Positions 1 through 6,159 are shown, counted from the first letter of the stretch. The stretch: DNA of 6,887 nt from Anaerolineales bacterium (GCA_015491595.1 WFVP01000062.1:1-6887); one strand, 5' to 3'. Notes: generated by a model from the sequence alone, not told the origin. Numbers and translations: made by a program.

Positions 1-169
1 CCGTCAAGGTGGCCGTGGGGGTCGCGGTGGGGGTGACAGGGGTGGTCTCCGGCCGACGCGGCGCGTTCCATACCGCCCAGCACCCGATACAATACCCGGG
101 CAGGGTGATGACGATGATGAGCAAGAAGAGAAAGCGCAGGCGATAACGCCACATCTCCACAGGGTCCAT
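1..169 (-). CDS. Membrane-anchored protein with TPT-rich linker, 3'-truncated at window edge
   Basis: Read leftwards from an ATG at 169, this frame stays open to the window edge and gives 56 residues. A short charged start (MDPVEMWRYRLR) is followed by a strongly hydrophobic stretch at about residues 13-34 (FLFLLIIVITLP...), then a linker of repeated Thr-Pro pairs from about residue 42. This is the plan of a signal-anchored protein whose functional domain lies outside the cell behind a flexible TPT linker, a design common in Chloroflexota surface and cell-wall proteins (family knowledge, not proof). A ribosome binding site GGAAGG lies just before the ATG, and a promoter-like element sits at 213-241. 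No domain is visible, so its function is unknown. Positively charged residues on the N-terminal side suggest the N-terminus stays in the cytoplasm. Confidence 0.7.
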   Translation of the reverse strand, partial: MDPVEMWRYRLRFLFLLIIVITLPGYCIGCWAVWNAPRRPETTPVTPTATPTATLT

Positions 170-212
170 ATCACCTTCCCCGCAGGTGCCCGTAACCGAC
201 TCCGTAAAGGGT

Positions 213-241
213 AGGATAACATCCCCCACCCGAAGCGACAA
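213..241 (-). promoter_or_regulatory. Candidate promoter of the truncated minus-strand gene
   Basis: On the minus strand TTGTCG (236-241) and TATCCT (213-218) are separated by exactly 17 bases. Each matches four of six consensus positions, and a TG dinucleotide one base before the -10 adds an extended -10 element. Transcription would begin near 206, leaving a leader of about 37 bases before the ATG at 169. The spacing and placement are good; activity is inferred. Confidence 0.5.
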
Positions 242-319
242 GGTGAGCCGCGGCCTTCTGGCCGCTCCGAGAACGATGGACTATGGCATGGAGTCGAAGA
301 ACGGATATCCTCGGTAATC

Positions 320-345
320 GGGAGGGATGGGGTGGAGGGGTTGGG
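320..345 (+). other. Potential G-quadruplex sequence
   Basis: Five plus-strand G-runs of three to four bases (320-322, 324-326, 329-332, 337-340, 343-345) are separated by loops of one to four bases. This satisfies the usual pattern of four G3+ runs with loops of one to seven bases, with one spare run. It lies about 125 bases upstream of the AOR -10 candidate, in non-coding DNA. Folding in the cell is not shown. Confidence 0.5.
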
Positions 346-399
346 TTTCCTCCAGAGATGGTGGTCCCTCTCATGGCCCAGACCCCTTTCCCCTTCTGA

Positions 400-438
400 G
401 CACCCGCCGTCGGTTCGGGGTGCGAAGGGTCTTCTTTT
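400..438 (+). terminator. Weak tandem hairpin with T-run upstream of the AOR promoter
   Basis: GCACCC (400-405) pairs with GGGTGC (418-423) across a 12-base loop. It is directly followed by GAAG (424-427) pairing with CTTC (431-434) across GGT, and then TTTT (435-438). It could stop stray rightward transcripts before the AOR promoter. The second stem is only four pairs, so this is a tentative call. Confidence 0.2.
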
Positions 439-469
439 CCATACCCTCCCGGAACTCCGGCTTTTCCGG

Positions 470-475
470 TACAAT
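470..475 (+). promoter_or_regulatory. Candidate -10 element of the AOR gene
   Basis: TACAAT at 470-475 matches five of six bases of the bacterial -10 consensus. A start near 482 would give a leader of about 38 bases. No acceptable -35 box lies 16-18 bases upstream. Instead three CCGG tetramers occur at 449-452, 457-460 and 466-469, the last abutting the -10 box, so the promoter may depend on a bound regulator. This is inference from spacing. Confidence 0.35.
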
Positions 476-520
476 TTAGCAAAAGCCCCTTGTCATAAAA
501 CCCTTCGAGGAGGACGTGGT

Positions 521-2713
521 ATGGCCACGACGTTCATTCCCGTGGATGTGTTGAAGGAACACCACCGTGTTTTGGCCGAGTATCGGTACGAGGTGCGACC
601 GGTGGACCGGGGGTATGCCAACCGCACCCTGCACATCAACCTGGACACCATGACCATTGAGGAGCGTCCGGTCACTCAACAGATGAAGGAGGTATTCACT
701 GGAGGGCGAGGCTTTGCCCTGTGGCTGGCCTGGAACGCGGTGAAGGACGATACCCAGTGGGACGACCCGGAGAACCCCCTCATCATTGCCAACGGGCCCA
801 TTTGCGGCACCCTTTCCTACGCGGGCACGGGGAAGTCCACGGTCGTCACCCTGTCTCCTCTGACTGGTCTCATCGTAGACAGCAATGTGGGGGGTATGTT
901 CGGTCCTTTGCTGAAAGGCGCGGGCTTCGATGCTCTGGAAATCACCGGCAAGGCTGACCGGGACGTTATCATCGTCATTGATGGCGAGGAAGGCAAAGTC
1001 ATCATCGAACAGGCCTGGTTGGAAGCCCCTTATGCCCATCTTCTGGCCGAAATCCTCACCGAGATGTACGCAGAAGACGAGAACGATAAACGCAGCGTCT
1101 CCGTGGTGGCCGCGGGACCGGGAGCAAAGCATTCCCGGTATGGGATGCTCAACTTTTCCTGGTACGATCCCAAGCGCAAGAAGGTACGCTACAAGCAGGC
1201 CGCGCGTGGGGGCAGCGGCACTGTGTTCGTGGATAAGCGCATCAAGGCCATCGTGGTACGCAAGAAGGGATGGAACACCTTCAGCAACAACCCGGCCAAG
1301 CCGGAACTCATCAAGAAGGCCAGCCGACGCATTAACAAGGAAATCTGGGAACTGGACGACAAGCAGAACCAGATGCGCAAGGTGGGCACGCCCTACCTGG
1401 TCAGCATCATGAACGATTACGACCTCCTGCCGGTGCACAACTGGCAGTACGGTTCCCATCCCGAAGCGGCCAAAATTTCCAAGCCCGTGTGGATGTCCCT
1501 GTTCACCCAGGGCGTGCCCGACGGGTGCCATTATGGATGCCAACTGTCCTGCTCCCACGGTGTGGACAATTTCCTCCTGCGCACCGGTCCCTTCAAGGGG
1601 CACCGGGTGCTGGTGGACGGGCCGGAATACGAGAACGCGGCCGGCCTGGGGGCGAACCTGGGCATCTTCGACCCCATGGCCGTGCTGGAAATCAACTTTT
1701 ACTGCGATACCTACGGCATCGACACCATCTCCTTTGGCGCGTCCATGGCCTTTGTCATGGAACTCTACCAGCGGGGGATGCTGACCCAGGAACACACGGG
1801 CGGCCTGGACCTCACCTGGGGCAATGCCGATGCGGTGCTGGAAGTGCTGCACCAAATCGCCCGCGGGGAAGGCTTCGGCCTCATTGTGGGCCAGGGCGTG
1901 CGCTGGATGAAGCACTTCTTCCACGAGGTCTACGGCCTGGACCTGGACTTCATGAACGACATCGGCATGGAAGCCAAGGGCATGGAGTTCTCCTTCTACG
2001 TGACCAAGGAATCCCTGGCCCAGCAGGGTGGCTACGGCATCGCGAACAAGGGCGCCCAGCACGACGAGGCCTGGCTCATCTTCATGGACATGGTGAACAA
2101 CCAGATTCCCACCTTTGAGGACAAGGCCGAGGCCCTGCACTACTTCCCCATGTGGCGCACCTGGTTCAGCCTCCACGGCCTGTGCAAACTCCCCTGGAAC
2201 GACATCGAGCCCGCGGACAACGCGCTGCAACCCGAACCCCAGAAGGTGCCCGAGCACGTGGAGAACTACTGCTGGCTGTACGAGGGCATCACGGGTATTC
2301 CCGTCACGGGCGATGACCTCATCCGTCAGAGCGAGAAAGTCTACAACTTCCAGCGCATCTTCAACATCCGCCGCGGTTCCGGCCTGCGGGAACACGACCG
2401 ACCGCCCTATCGGGCCATGGGGCCGGTGACGGTGGAAGAGTACGAGTCCCGACAGGACCGTTATGACAAGCAATTGAAGGAGTTGGGTTACGACGTGGAT
2501 GGCATGACCACGGAGGAGAAAATCCGGGCCCTGCGCAAGCATCGGGAAGAGCAGTACGAAAAACTTCTGGACGCGGTGTATGAGCGGCGGGGATGGACCA
2601 AGGAAGGCATCCCCACGCTGGAAACCCTCAAGCGCTTGGGCCTGGACCAGTTCCCCGACGTGGTGCGGGTGGTGAAGGAGGCCTTGCAGAAGGCCGGGTA
2701 TTCGGTCGCGTGA
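521..2713 (+). CDS. Aldehyde ferredoxin oxidoreductase family protein (tungsten/molybdenum bis-pyranopterin enzyme)
   Basis: A 730-residue member of the AOR family. These cytoplasmic enzymes carry a tungsten or molybdenum bis-pyranopterin cofactor plus a [4Fe-4S] cluster and typically oxidise aldehydes to carboxylates with ferredoxin. The ATG at 521 is chosen because GAGGAGGA (507-514) lies six bases ahead; the longer frame back to 332 would run through the promoter. Visible family blocks are the N-domain GGRGF (61-65), the SPLTG and VGGMFG segments, the pterin-region ARGGSG (228-233), PEYENAAGLGANLGI (368-382) with the following CDTYGIDTIS, and HGLCKLPW around Cys555. The cluster cysteines are Cys336, Cys340, Cys344 and Cys555, spaced CX3CX3C instead of the usual CX2CX3C. 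About 33 extra N-terminal residues and a charged insertion near the C-terminus also differ from short AORs. The substrate cannot be told: the family includes AOR, FOR, WOR, YdhV and BamB types. No partner subunit gene adjoins it. Confidence 0.93.
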   Translation: MATTFIPVDVLKEHHRVLAEYRYEVRPVDRGYANRTLHINLDTMTIEERPVTQQMKEVFTGGRGFALWLAWNAVKDDTQWDDPENPLIIANGPICGTLSYAGTGKSTVVTLSPLTGLIVDSNVGGMFGPLLKGAGFDALEITGKADRDVIIVIDGEEGKVIIEQAWLEAPYAHLLAEILTEMYAEDENDKRSVSVVAAGPGAKHSRYGMLNFSWYDPKRKKVRYKQAARGGSGTVFVDKRIKAIVVRKKGWNTFSNNPAKPELIKKASRRINKEIWELDDKQNQMRKVGTPYLVSIMNDYDLLPVHNWQYGSHPEAAKISKPVWMSLFTQGVPDGCHYGCQLSCSHGVDNFLLRTGPFKGHRVLVDGPEYENAAGLGANLGIFDPMAVLEINFYCDTYGIDTISFGASMAFVMELYQRGMLTQEHTGGLDLTWGNADAVLEVLHQIARGEGFGLIVGQGVRWMKHFFHEVYGLDLDFMNDIGMEAKGMEFSFYVTKESLAQQGGYGIANKGAQHDEAWLIFMDMVNNQIPTFEDKAEALHYFPMWRTWFSLHGLCKLPWNDIEPADNALQPEPQKVPEHVENYCWLYEGITGIPVTGDDLIRQSEKVYNFQRIFNIRRGSGLREHDRPPYRAMGPVTVEEYESRQDRYDKQLKELGYDVDGMTTEEKIRALRKHREEQYEKLLDAVYERRGWTKEGIPTLETLKRLGLDQFPDVVRVVKEALQKAGYSVA

Positions 2714-2719
2714 GAGGAA

Positions 2720-2756
2720 TCCGGGGCTGTCATTCCGAAGGAGTGGCAGCCCCGGA
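2720..2756 (+). terminator. Strong 17-bp hairpin between AOR and the MNT gene
   Basis: Positions 2720-2736 pair without interruption with 2740-2756 (two G-U wobbles) around the loop GAA. It starts seven bases after the AOR stop. No T-run follows directly (next bases GTTACCTG), so it is not a textbook intrinsic terminator. A second small hairpin, ACCTG/CAGGT with loop AAA (2760-2772), follows and ends in TTT. The pair may terminate or attenuate AOR transcripts, or protect their 3' end. Confidence 0.6.
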
Positions 2757-2781
2757 GTTACCTGAAACAGGTTTTGAAGAA

Positions 2782-3120
2782 ATGGATAAAAAGCGGCTTC
2801 AATCGCTGGTACAGTTTTTAGTCGAACAGACCCGCCCCAAGAGGGTGTATCTGTTTGGTTCTCGGACAAGAGGGGGTTATCGTTACTTTTCGGATGTGGA
2901 CCTGGCCGTAGAAGGCGCGCGTCCGCTTACGTTCCGGGAAGAACGAAAACTGCGTGAAGCCCTGGATGGGCTGGCCGGTATCTGGACGGTGGATCTGGTC
3001 TTTTTGGAGAAAGTGGACCGAACTTTGGCCGATTGGATTCGTCAGCATGGGAGCGTACTCTATGAGCGTCACGAAGACGGAAGTGCTGCTGGCTCTACGA
3101 CGTCTGCGGCAGGCTTTTGA
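2782..3120 (+). CDS. mntA: MNT-domain nucleotidyltransferase (MntA-type antitoxin of an MNT/HEPN module)
   Basis: A 112-residue minimal nucleotidyltransferase of the HI0073/MntA kind. The pol-beta-type motif is complete: GSRTRG (26-31) with Ser27, ten residues, then Asp38 and Asp40 in SDVDLAV, and a third acidic residue at Asp71 in VDLVFL. All three metal ligands are therefore present, which predicts an active enzyme. In characterised MntA-HepT pairs such a protein transfers AMP to a tyrosine of the partner HEPN toxin and so neutralises it (family knowledge). The ATG at 2782 is the first in frame after the AOR; its ribosome site (GAAG) is weak and lies directly behind hairpins. The last 16 or so residues, after YER, look like a low-complexity Gly/Ser/Ala/Thr tail encoded where the gene overlaps the next one by 59 bases. 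GC content is lower than in the neighbours. Confidence 0.88.
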   Translation: MDKKRLQSLVQFLVEQTRPKRVYLFGSRTRGGYRYFSDVDLAVEGARPLTFREERKLREALDGLAGIWTVDLVFLEKVDRTLADWIRQHGSVLYERHEDGSAAGSTTSAAGF

Positions 3121-3460
3121 GCGTCTGGAAGAAGGCGTTCGTCAGGCCCAAGACCCCCTGGACAGGGATGGGGTTATTCAACGCTTCGAATTTACCTTCG
3201 AACTGCTGTGGAAGACGCTCAAACGCATTCTGGAGTACTATGGTGTGATATGTGCAGGACCACGACCGTGCATCAAAGAATCTTTTCGCCAGGGCTTACT
3301 TCCGGATGACGAAATCCTGTTGGACATGCTGGATGATCGCAATCAAACTTCTCATATCTACGATGAAGAACTGGCGGAAACCATTTTCCAGCGGATTCGA
3401 GAGGTTTATGTTCCTGCCATCGCCCGAATTTTGCAACACCTCGAAGCCAAATTACAATAA
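3062..3460 (+). CDS. hepT: HEPN-family toxin / nucleotidyltransferase substrate-binding protein (HI0074/HepT family)
   Basis: A 132-residue, mostly helical protein of the HI0074 'nucleotidyltransferase substrate binding' family, part of the HEPN superfamily. Two family blocks are clear: RFEFTFELLWKTLK (41-54), and RNQTSHIY (93-100), which is the RX4HXY motif. Arg93 and His98 are the expected RNase residues. Tyr100 corresponds to the tyrosine that MntA-type partners modify with AMP in studied systems (established for MntA-HepT; inferred here). The ATG at 3062 is preferred because GGGAG (3049-3053) lies eight bases ahead; the in-frame ATG at 3047 has no ribosome site. The gene overlaps the MNT gene by 59 bases, implying coupled translation and matched dosage. 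Expected action is cleavage of RNA, tRNA in some studied members. The length is normal and no motif is damaged, so the module appears functional. Confidence 0.88.
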   Translation: MSVTKTEVLLALRRLRQAFERLEEGVRQAQDPLDRDGVIQRFEFTFELLWKTLKRILEYYGVICAGPRPCIKESFRQGLLPDDEILLDMLDDRNQTSHIYDEELAETIFQRIREVYVPAIARILQHLEAKLQ

Positions 3461-3483
3461 CCCTTGTGGGGCTGTTTGAAGAA

Positions 3484-3508
3484 TGTGAGGTGCCAGAGGC
3501 GCCTCATA
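3484..3508. terminator. Hairpin between convergent genes, probable bidirectional terminator
   Basis: Positions 3484-3494 pair with 3498-3508 around an AGA loop (11 pairs, two of them G-U). It occupies the 49-base gap between the rightward hepT stop and the leftward phosphoesterase stop. Flanking bases are A/T-rich (ATAATT to the right; ATTCTTC on the minus strand) but there is no strong U-run. A longer-range pairing of GTGGGGC (3466-3472) with GCCCCAC (3518-3524) could enclose it. Confidence 0.5.
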
Positions 3509-3509
3509 A

Positions 3510-4385
3510 TTATGCCTGCCCCACCAATTCCACCAGCGTTATCTCCGGACGGCAGAGCAAACGAATCCGGGGCGGGACAACGCCCAATCCCCGGTTGGTG
3601 TACAGGGTCAGCCCGCCGATACGGTACAGGCCTTCTGGATATTTTTGTCCAAAGCGAGGCAAAAAGGGCGGGCCCCAGCCGGGGAGTTTCACCTGTCCGC
3701 CATGGGAATGACCGGAAAGTTGAAGCCCAAAGACCTCCAACGTGGCCACATGGTCGGCAAAATCCGGCTCGTGAACCAACAGGATGGCCGGTACGCCCGG
3801 TGGCACGGCCTCTCGCACGGCCTGCCAGTCGGGATTCCCCGACCAGGCGTCGTCCACGCCGGCCAGGGCCAGGCGGCTCCGGCCTCGTTCCCATACATGG
3901 ACCTGGTTGCGCAGTTCCCGAATGCCGGCCAGGGCGAGTAGGCGCCGGACCCCGGACGCATCGGCCCAGTAATCGTGATTGCCCAACACCGTGAACACCC
4001 CTTCGGGCGCGCGAAGCCGTCGCAACCACGGCAGCGCGGCTTCCATTTCCGGCAGCCCTTCCAGACCGGTCACCCAATCCCCGGTGATCACGATGGCATG
4101 GGGCCGCAGGCCCTCCACCAGGTCCAACCAGCGGGGCAGCCGCCGACGCGCGCCCCAAACCCCGTCGAAATGCAGGTCCGACAGGTGAACCAGGCGAAAT
4201 CCGTGGAAGTTGCGGGGGAGTCCCGGAAGGGGGATGCGCACGTGAACGACCTCGACCCAACCGGGTTCAATCCAACGTGCATAAAAGGGCAGCGTGGCCA
4301 CAGAAGCCACAGCACTCAACATGAGGCGCAGGGCCTCGCGACGTCCAAGGCGAACGTAGGAAGCCCCTTCTGGAAAGCCGGGCAT
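3510..4385 (-). CDS. Calcineurin-like metallophosphoesterase, YkuE/YaeI type, membrane-anchored or exported
   Basis: A 291-residue metallophosphoesterase with every family motif in order: SDLHFD (Asp70, His72), GDW (Asp103), GNHD (135-138), the His205 of HEPD, and GHSHGGQ (His226, His228). These residues bind two metal ions that hydrolyse phosphate esters. The N-terminus has LGRREAL (13-19) followed by a hydrophobic stretch to about residue 36, resembling a twin-arginine signal or a membrane anchor, so the enzyme probably acts at or outside the membrane, as YkuE-type relatives do. The ATG at 4385 has GGGAGG seven bases ahead; an upstream in-frame TTG (4433) has no such site. The gene follows the ATPase by 58 bases on the same strand with no clear promoter between, so the two are probably co-transcribed. 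The substrate is unknown; relatives act on lipid or nucleotide-linked phosphates. Confidence 0.88.
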   Translation of the reverse strand: MPGFPEGASYVRLGRREALRLMLSAVASVATLPFYARWIEPGWVEVVHVRIPLPGLPRNFHGFRLVHLSDLHFDGVWGARRRLPRWLDLVEGLRPHAIVITGDWVTGLEGLPEMEAALPWLRRLRAPEGVFTVLGNHDYWADASGVRRLLALAGIRELRNQVHVWERGRSRLALAGVDDAWSGNPDWQAVREAVPPGVPAILLVHEPDFADHVATLEVFGLQLSGHSHGGQVKLPGWGPPFLPRFGQKYPEGLYRIGGLTLYTNRGLGVVPPRIRLLCRPEITLVELVGQA

Positions 4386-4443
4386 TTGGATTCCTCCCCG
4401 TTTGGATGGGTTGTCTCGACCCGCGGGAGGCAACGGTTGTGTT

Positions 4444-6159
4444 TCATCCTCTCTTCAACATGCGGATTCCCCGCAGACGATTCAAGCCCGCGGCCCATTC
4501 CAGCCCGCGAAAGGCGGCCAGGTCCCCCGTGGGATAGGGGGTGCGACACAGCACCTCCAGGCCGTGGGTTTGTAGGTCCCGCTCTACCAGGCGCCAGATT
4601 TCGGCCAGGGTGCGACGGCCGTCCATATAGCGTTCCCATGCGTAGACCAGCGCCAGACCAATGGCTCGGGTCTGCGCGGTTTCCACCAACTGGGCCACCG
4701 CGCTCAGGTCAACGGTCCGGTTGCCCAGTTGCAGGGCATGTGGACCGTGGGCCTTGACCACCACGGCCTTACGGCCCTTGCCCGGATGCAGGCTTCGGGG
4801 GTCGGGTACACGGGCTGGCAAGGGAACGGCCCCTTCGGCCTCCTGCACTCGACCGGTGGGGAAGCGGGCCGCGACGTCTCGAGCCTGTTGGGTAACGTCT
4901 CGGGGACGATAGGCTTCCATGGCGATGACGGTGTCGGCTACGTCCAGGTAATCGCCGCTGCCGCCCAGCACCAACACGGTGGAAACTCCCCGTTCGGTGA
5001 AGAGTTGGCGGGCCCGGTCGATGTAAGGTGTGATGGGTTCCTTGTCTTTGGCAATCAGCGCTTGCATACGCCGGTCCCGAATCATGAAATTCGTGGCCGC
5101 AGTGTCTTCGTCGATGAGGAGGACCCGCGCGCCCATCTCCAGGGCTTCCATGATGTTCGCGGCCTGAGAGGTGGACCCGGAGGCGTTCTCCGTGGTGAAC
5201 CAGGTGGTTTCCTGGCCCAGGGGCAGGTTGTTGATGAAGGCCGAAATGTCCACCCCCACCACAGAACGACCGTCCTCGGCCCGAATTTTCACCGTCAGGG
5301 GATGGGCCACCACCCGCTCCCGACCGTCGCCGGGCTTATGGTTGTAGATGCCCCGTTCAATGGCCCGGAGCAGAGTGGACTTGCCGTGGAAGCCTCCACC
5401 CACAATGAGGGTGACGCCCTGGGGAATGCCCATACCCGTGACCACGCCCGCATTGGGCAGGTGCACCTCCACCCGCAAAGAGGGCGGGCTTTCAAAGGGG
5501 ATGCCTGTCTCCAGAGGGCGGTCGTCCACGCCGGAGCGGCGGGGAAGCAGGCTGCCATCGGCCACGAAGGCCACCAGGCCCAGGGCTTCCAGGCGGTTTC
5601 GGAGGAAGTCCGCGTCTTCTGCGGTGGCCGCGTAACGGGCGATGGCTTCTGGGTCCACGGCCTGGTAGAACAGACTAGCCCGGACCACCTGGGGCAGGTC
5701 CTGGGTGAGGAGTTGGGCGGCCAGGCGACCCAGGATGCGTCGGCCGGCTGCGGGCAGGCCCACGACAAAGCGGGCCTCCACGCCGTGGGGACCCAAGCGC
5801 ACGGCGGTGCGGGGAATCATGGCCTGTCCCACAGGTTCCATGAGGATTTGGCCGCTGTGACCGGTGCCTCGGGGCTTGCGATAGGGCTGGATGTGCTGGT
5901 GGAACACTTCCATCAAGTAGTGTTCTGCGCCCACCCGGCGGGATGGATGCTCCCAGAGTTCGGCCGGGAAGGCCGCCACCCGGGCGGGCACCTGTACCCG
6001 AACCCGGGTCGGAGAGGCGAAGGGGTCCCCCTGCACGTGGTCAATGATGAGGGTGAAATCGGGGAACGCGTACACCCCTTGCAGGCTTTTGTAGGCCTTA
6101 TATCCCCGTCCCTCCAGGGAAAGGCACAGGCGTCGCAGGTCTTCATGGGTGCGGGGCAT
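4444..6159 (-). CDS. ABC-class P-loop ATPase of the COG3044 / MRB1590 family
   Basis: A 571-residue protein matching the 'predicted ATPase of the ABC class' family. The ATP site is readable: Walker A GGGFHGKST (254-262, Lys260), a divergent ABC signature SGSTSQA (327-333), Walker B VLLIDED (346-352, Asp350, Glu351), and a switch region LGGSGDYLDVADTV (398-411) that replaces the usual H-loop. The family blocks PQGVTLIVGGGFHGKSTLL and YNHKPGDGRE are characteristic. The approximately 230-residue N-terminal part precedes the ATPase core. There is no membrane segment and no transporter partner, so it is a soluble protein. The trypanosome relative MRB1590 binds RNA in mitochondrial RNA editing; bacterial roles are unclear, so an RNA-related role is inference. 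The ATG at 6159 has AGGAGG six bases ahead (6166-6171); upstream in-frame ATGs at 6201 and 6228 fall inside the terminator region and lack sites. Confidence 0.9.
   Translation of the reverse strand: MPRTHEDLRRLCLSLEGRGYKAYKSLQGVYAFPDFTLIIDHVQGDPFASPTRVRVQVPARVAAFPAELWEHPSRRVGAEHYLMEVFHQHIQPYRKPRGTGHSGQILMEPVGQAMIPRTAVRLGPHGVEARFVVGLPAAGRRILGRLAAQLLTQDLPQVVRASLFYQAVDPEAIARYAATAEDADFLRNRLEALGLVAFVADGSLLPRRSGVDDRPLETGIPFESPPSLRVEVHLPNAGVVTGMGIPQGVTLIVGGGFHGKSTLLRAIERGIYNHKPGDGRERVVAHPLTVKIRAEDGRSVVGVDISAFINNLPLGQETTWFTTENASGSTSQAANIMEALEMGARVLLIDEDTAATNFMIRDRRMQALIAKDKEPITPYIDRARQLFTERGVSTVLVLGGSGDYLDVADTVIAMEAYRPRDVTQQARDVAARFPTGRVQEAEGAVPLPARVPDPRSLHPGKGRKAVVVKAHGPHALQLGNRTVDLSAVAQLVETAQTRAIGLALVYAWERYMDGRRTLAEIWRLVERDLQTHGLEVLCRTPYPTGDLAAFRGLEWAAGLNRLRGIRMLKRG

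Larger units (their letters stand above)
170..520. other. Divergent intergenic regulatory region (351 bases)
   Basis: No convincing gene lies here; the open frames that cross it lack ribosome binding sites and recognisable protein features. It holds the candidate promoter and leader of the leftward gene (about 170-241) and a six-pair GC hairpin at 251-266 with loop TTCT and no T-run. It also holds a G-run cluster at 320-345, a six-pair hairpin at 400-423 followed by a four-pair hairpin and TTTT at 424-438, and the candidate AOR promoter at about 470. I see no riboswitch or tRNA that I can support. Confidence 0.6.

Noticed and set aside
251..266. The GCGGCC-TTCT-GGCCGC hairpin as a terminator
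   Set aside because: The stem is only six pairs with no T-run on either side; such palindromes occur by chance in GC-rich DNA.
4..482. Two leftward open frames of 156 and 103 codons in the first 480 bases
   Set aside because: They use frames other than the one with the membrane anchor and TPT linker, have no ribosome site, and read as low-complexity Arg/Pro-rich sequence.
332..520. An upstream extension of the AOR frame
   Set aside because: It has no family similarity and no ribosome site, and covers the promoter candidate. The ATG at 521 has a strong ribosome site at correct spacing.
206..520. A molybdenum/tungsten cofactor riboswitch ahead of the AOR gene
   Set aside because: Attractive for an AOR leader, but the best promoter candidate leaves only about 38 transcribed bases, and I could not recognise the conserved riboswitch core. 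A covariance-model search would settle it.
476..2869. A 797-codon open frame on the minus strand opposite the AOR gene
   Set aside because: It is the mirror of a GC-rich gene. Its translation is His/Val/Gly-rich with no recognisable domain, and the plus-strand frame shows unmistakable AOR motifs.
4386..4433. A longer phosphoesterase starting at TTG 4433
   Set aside because: No ribosome site for it, whereas GGGAGG sits seven bases before the ATG at 4385; the added residues show no family feature.
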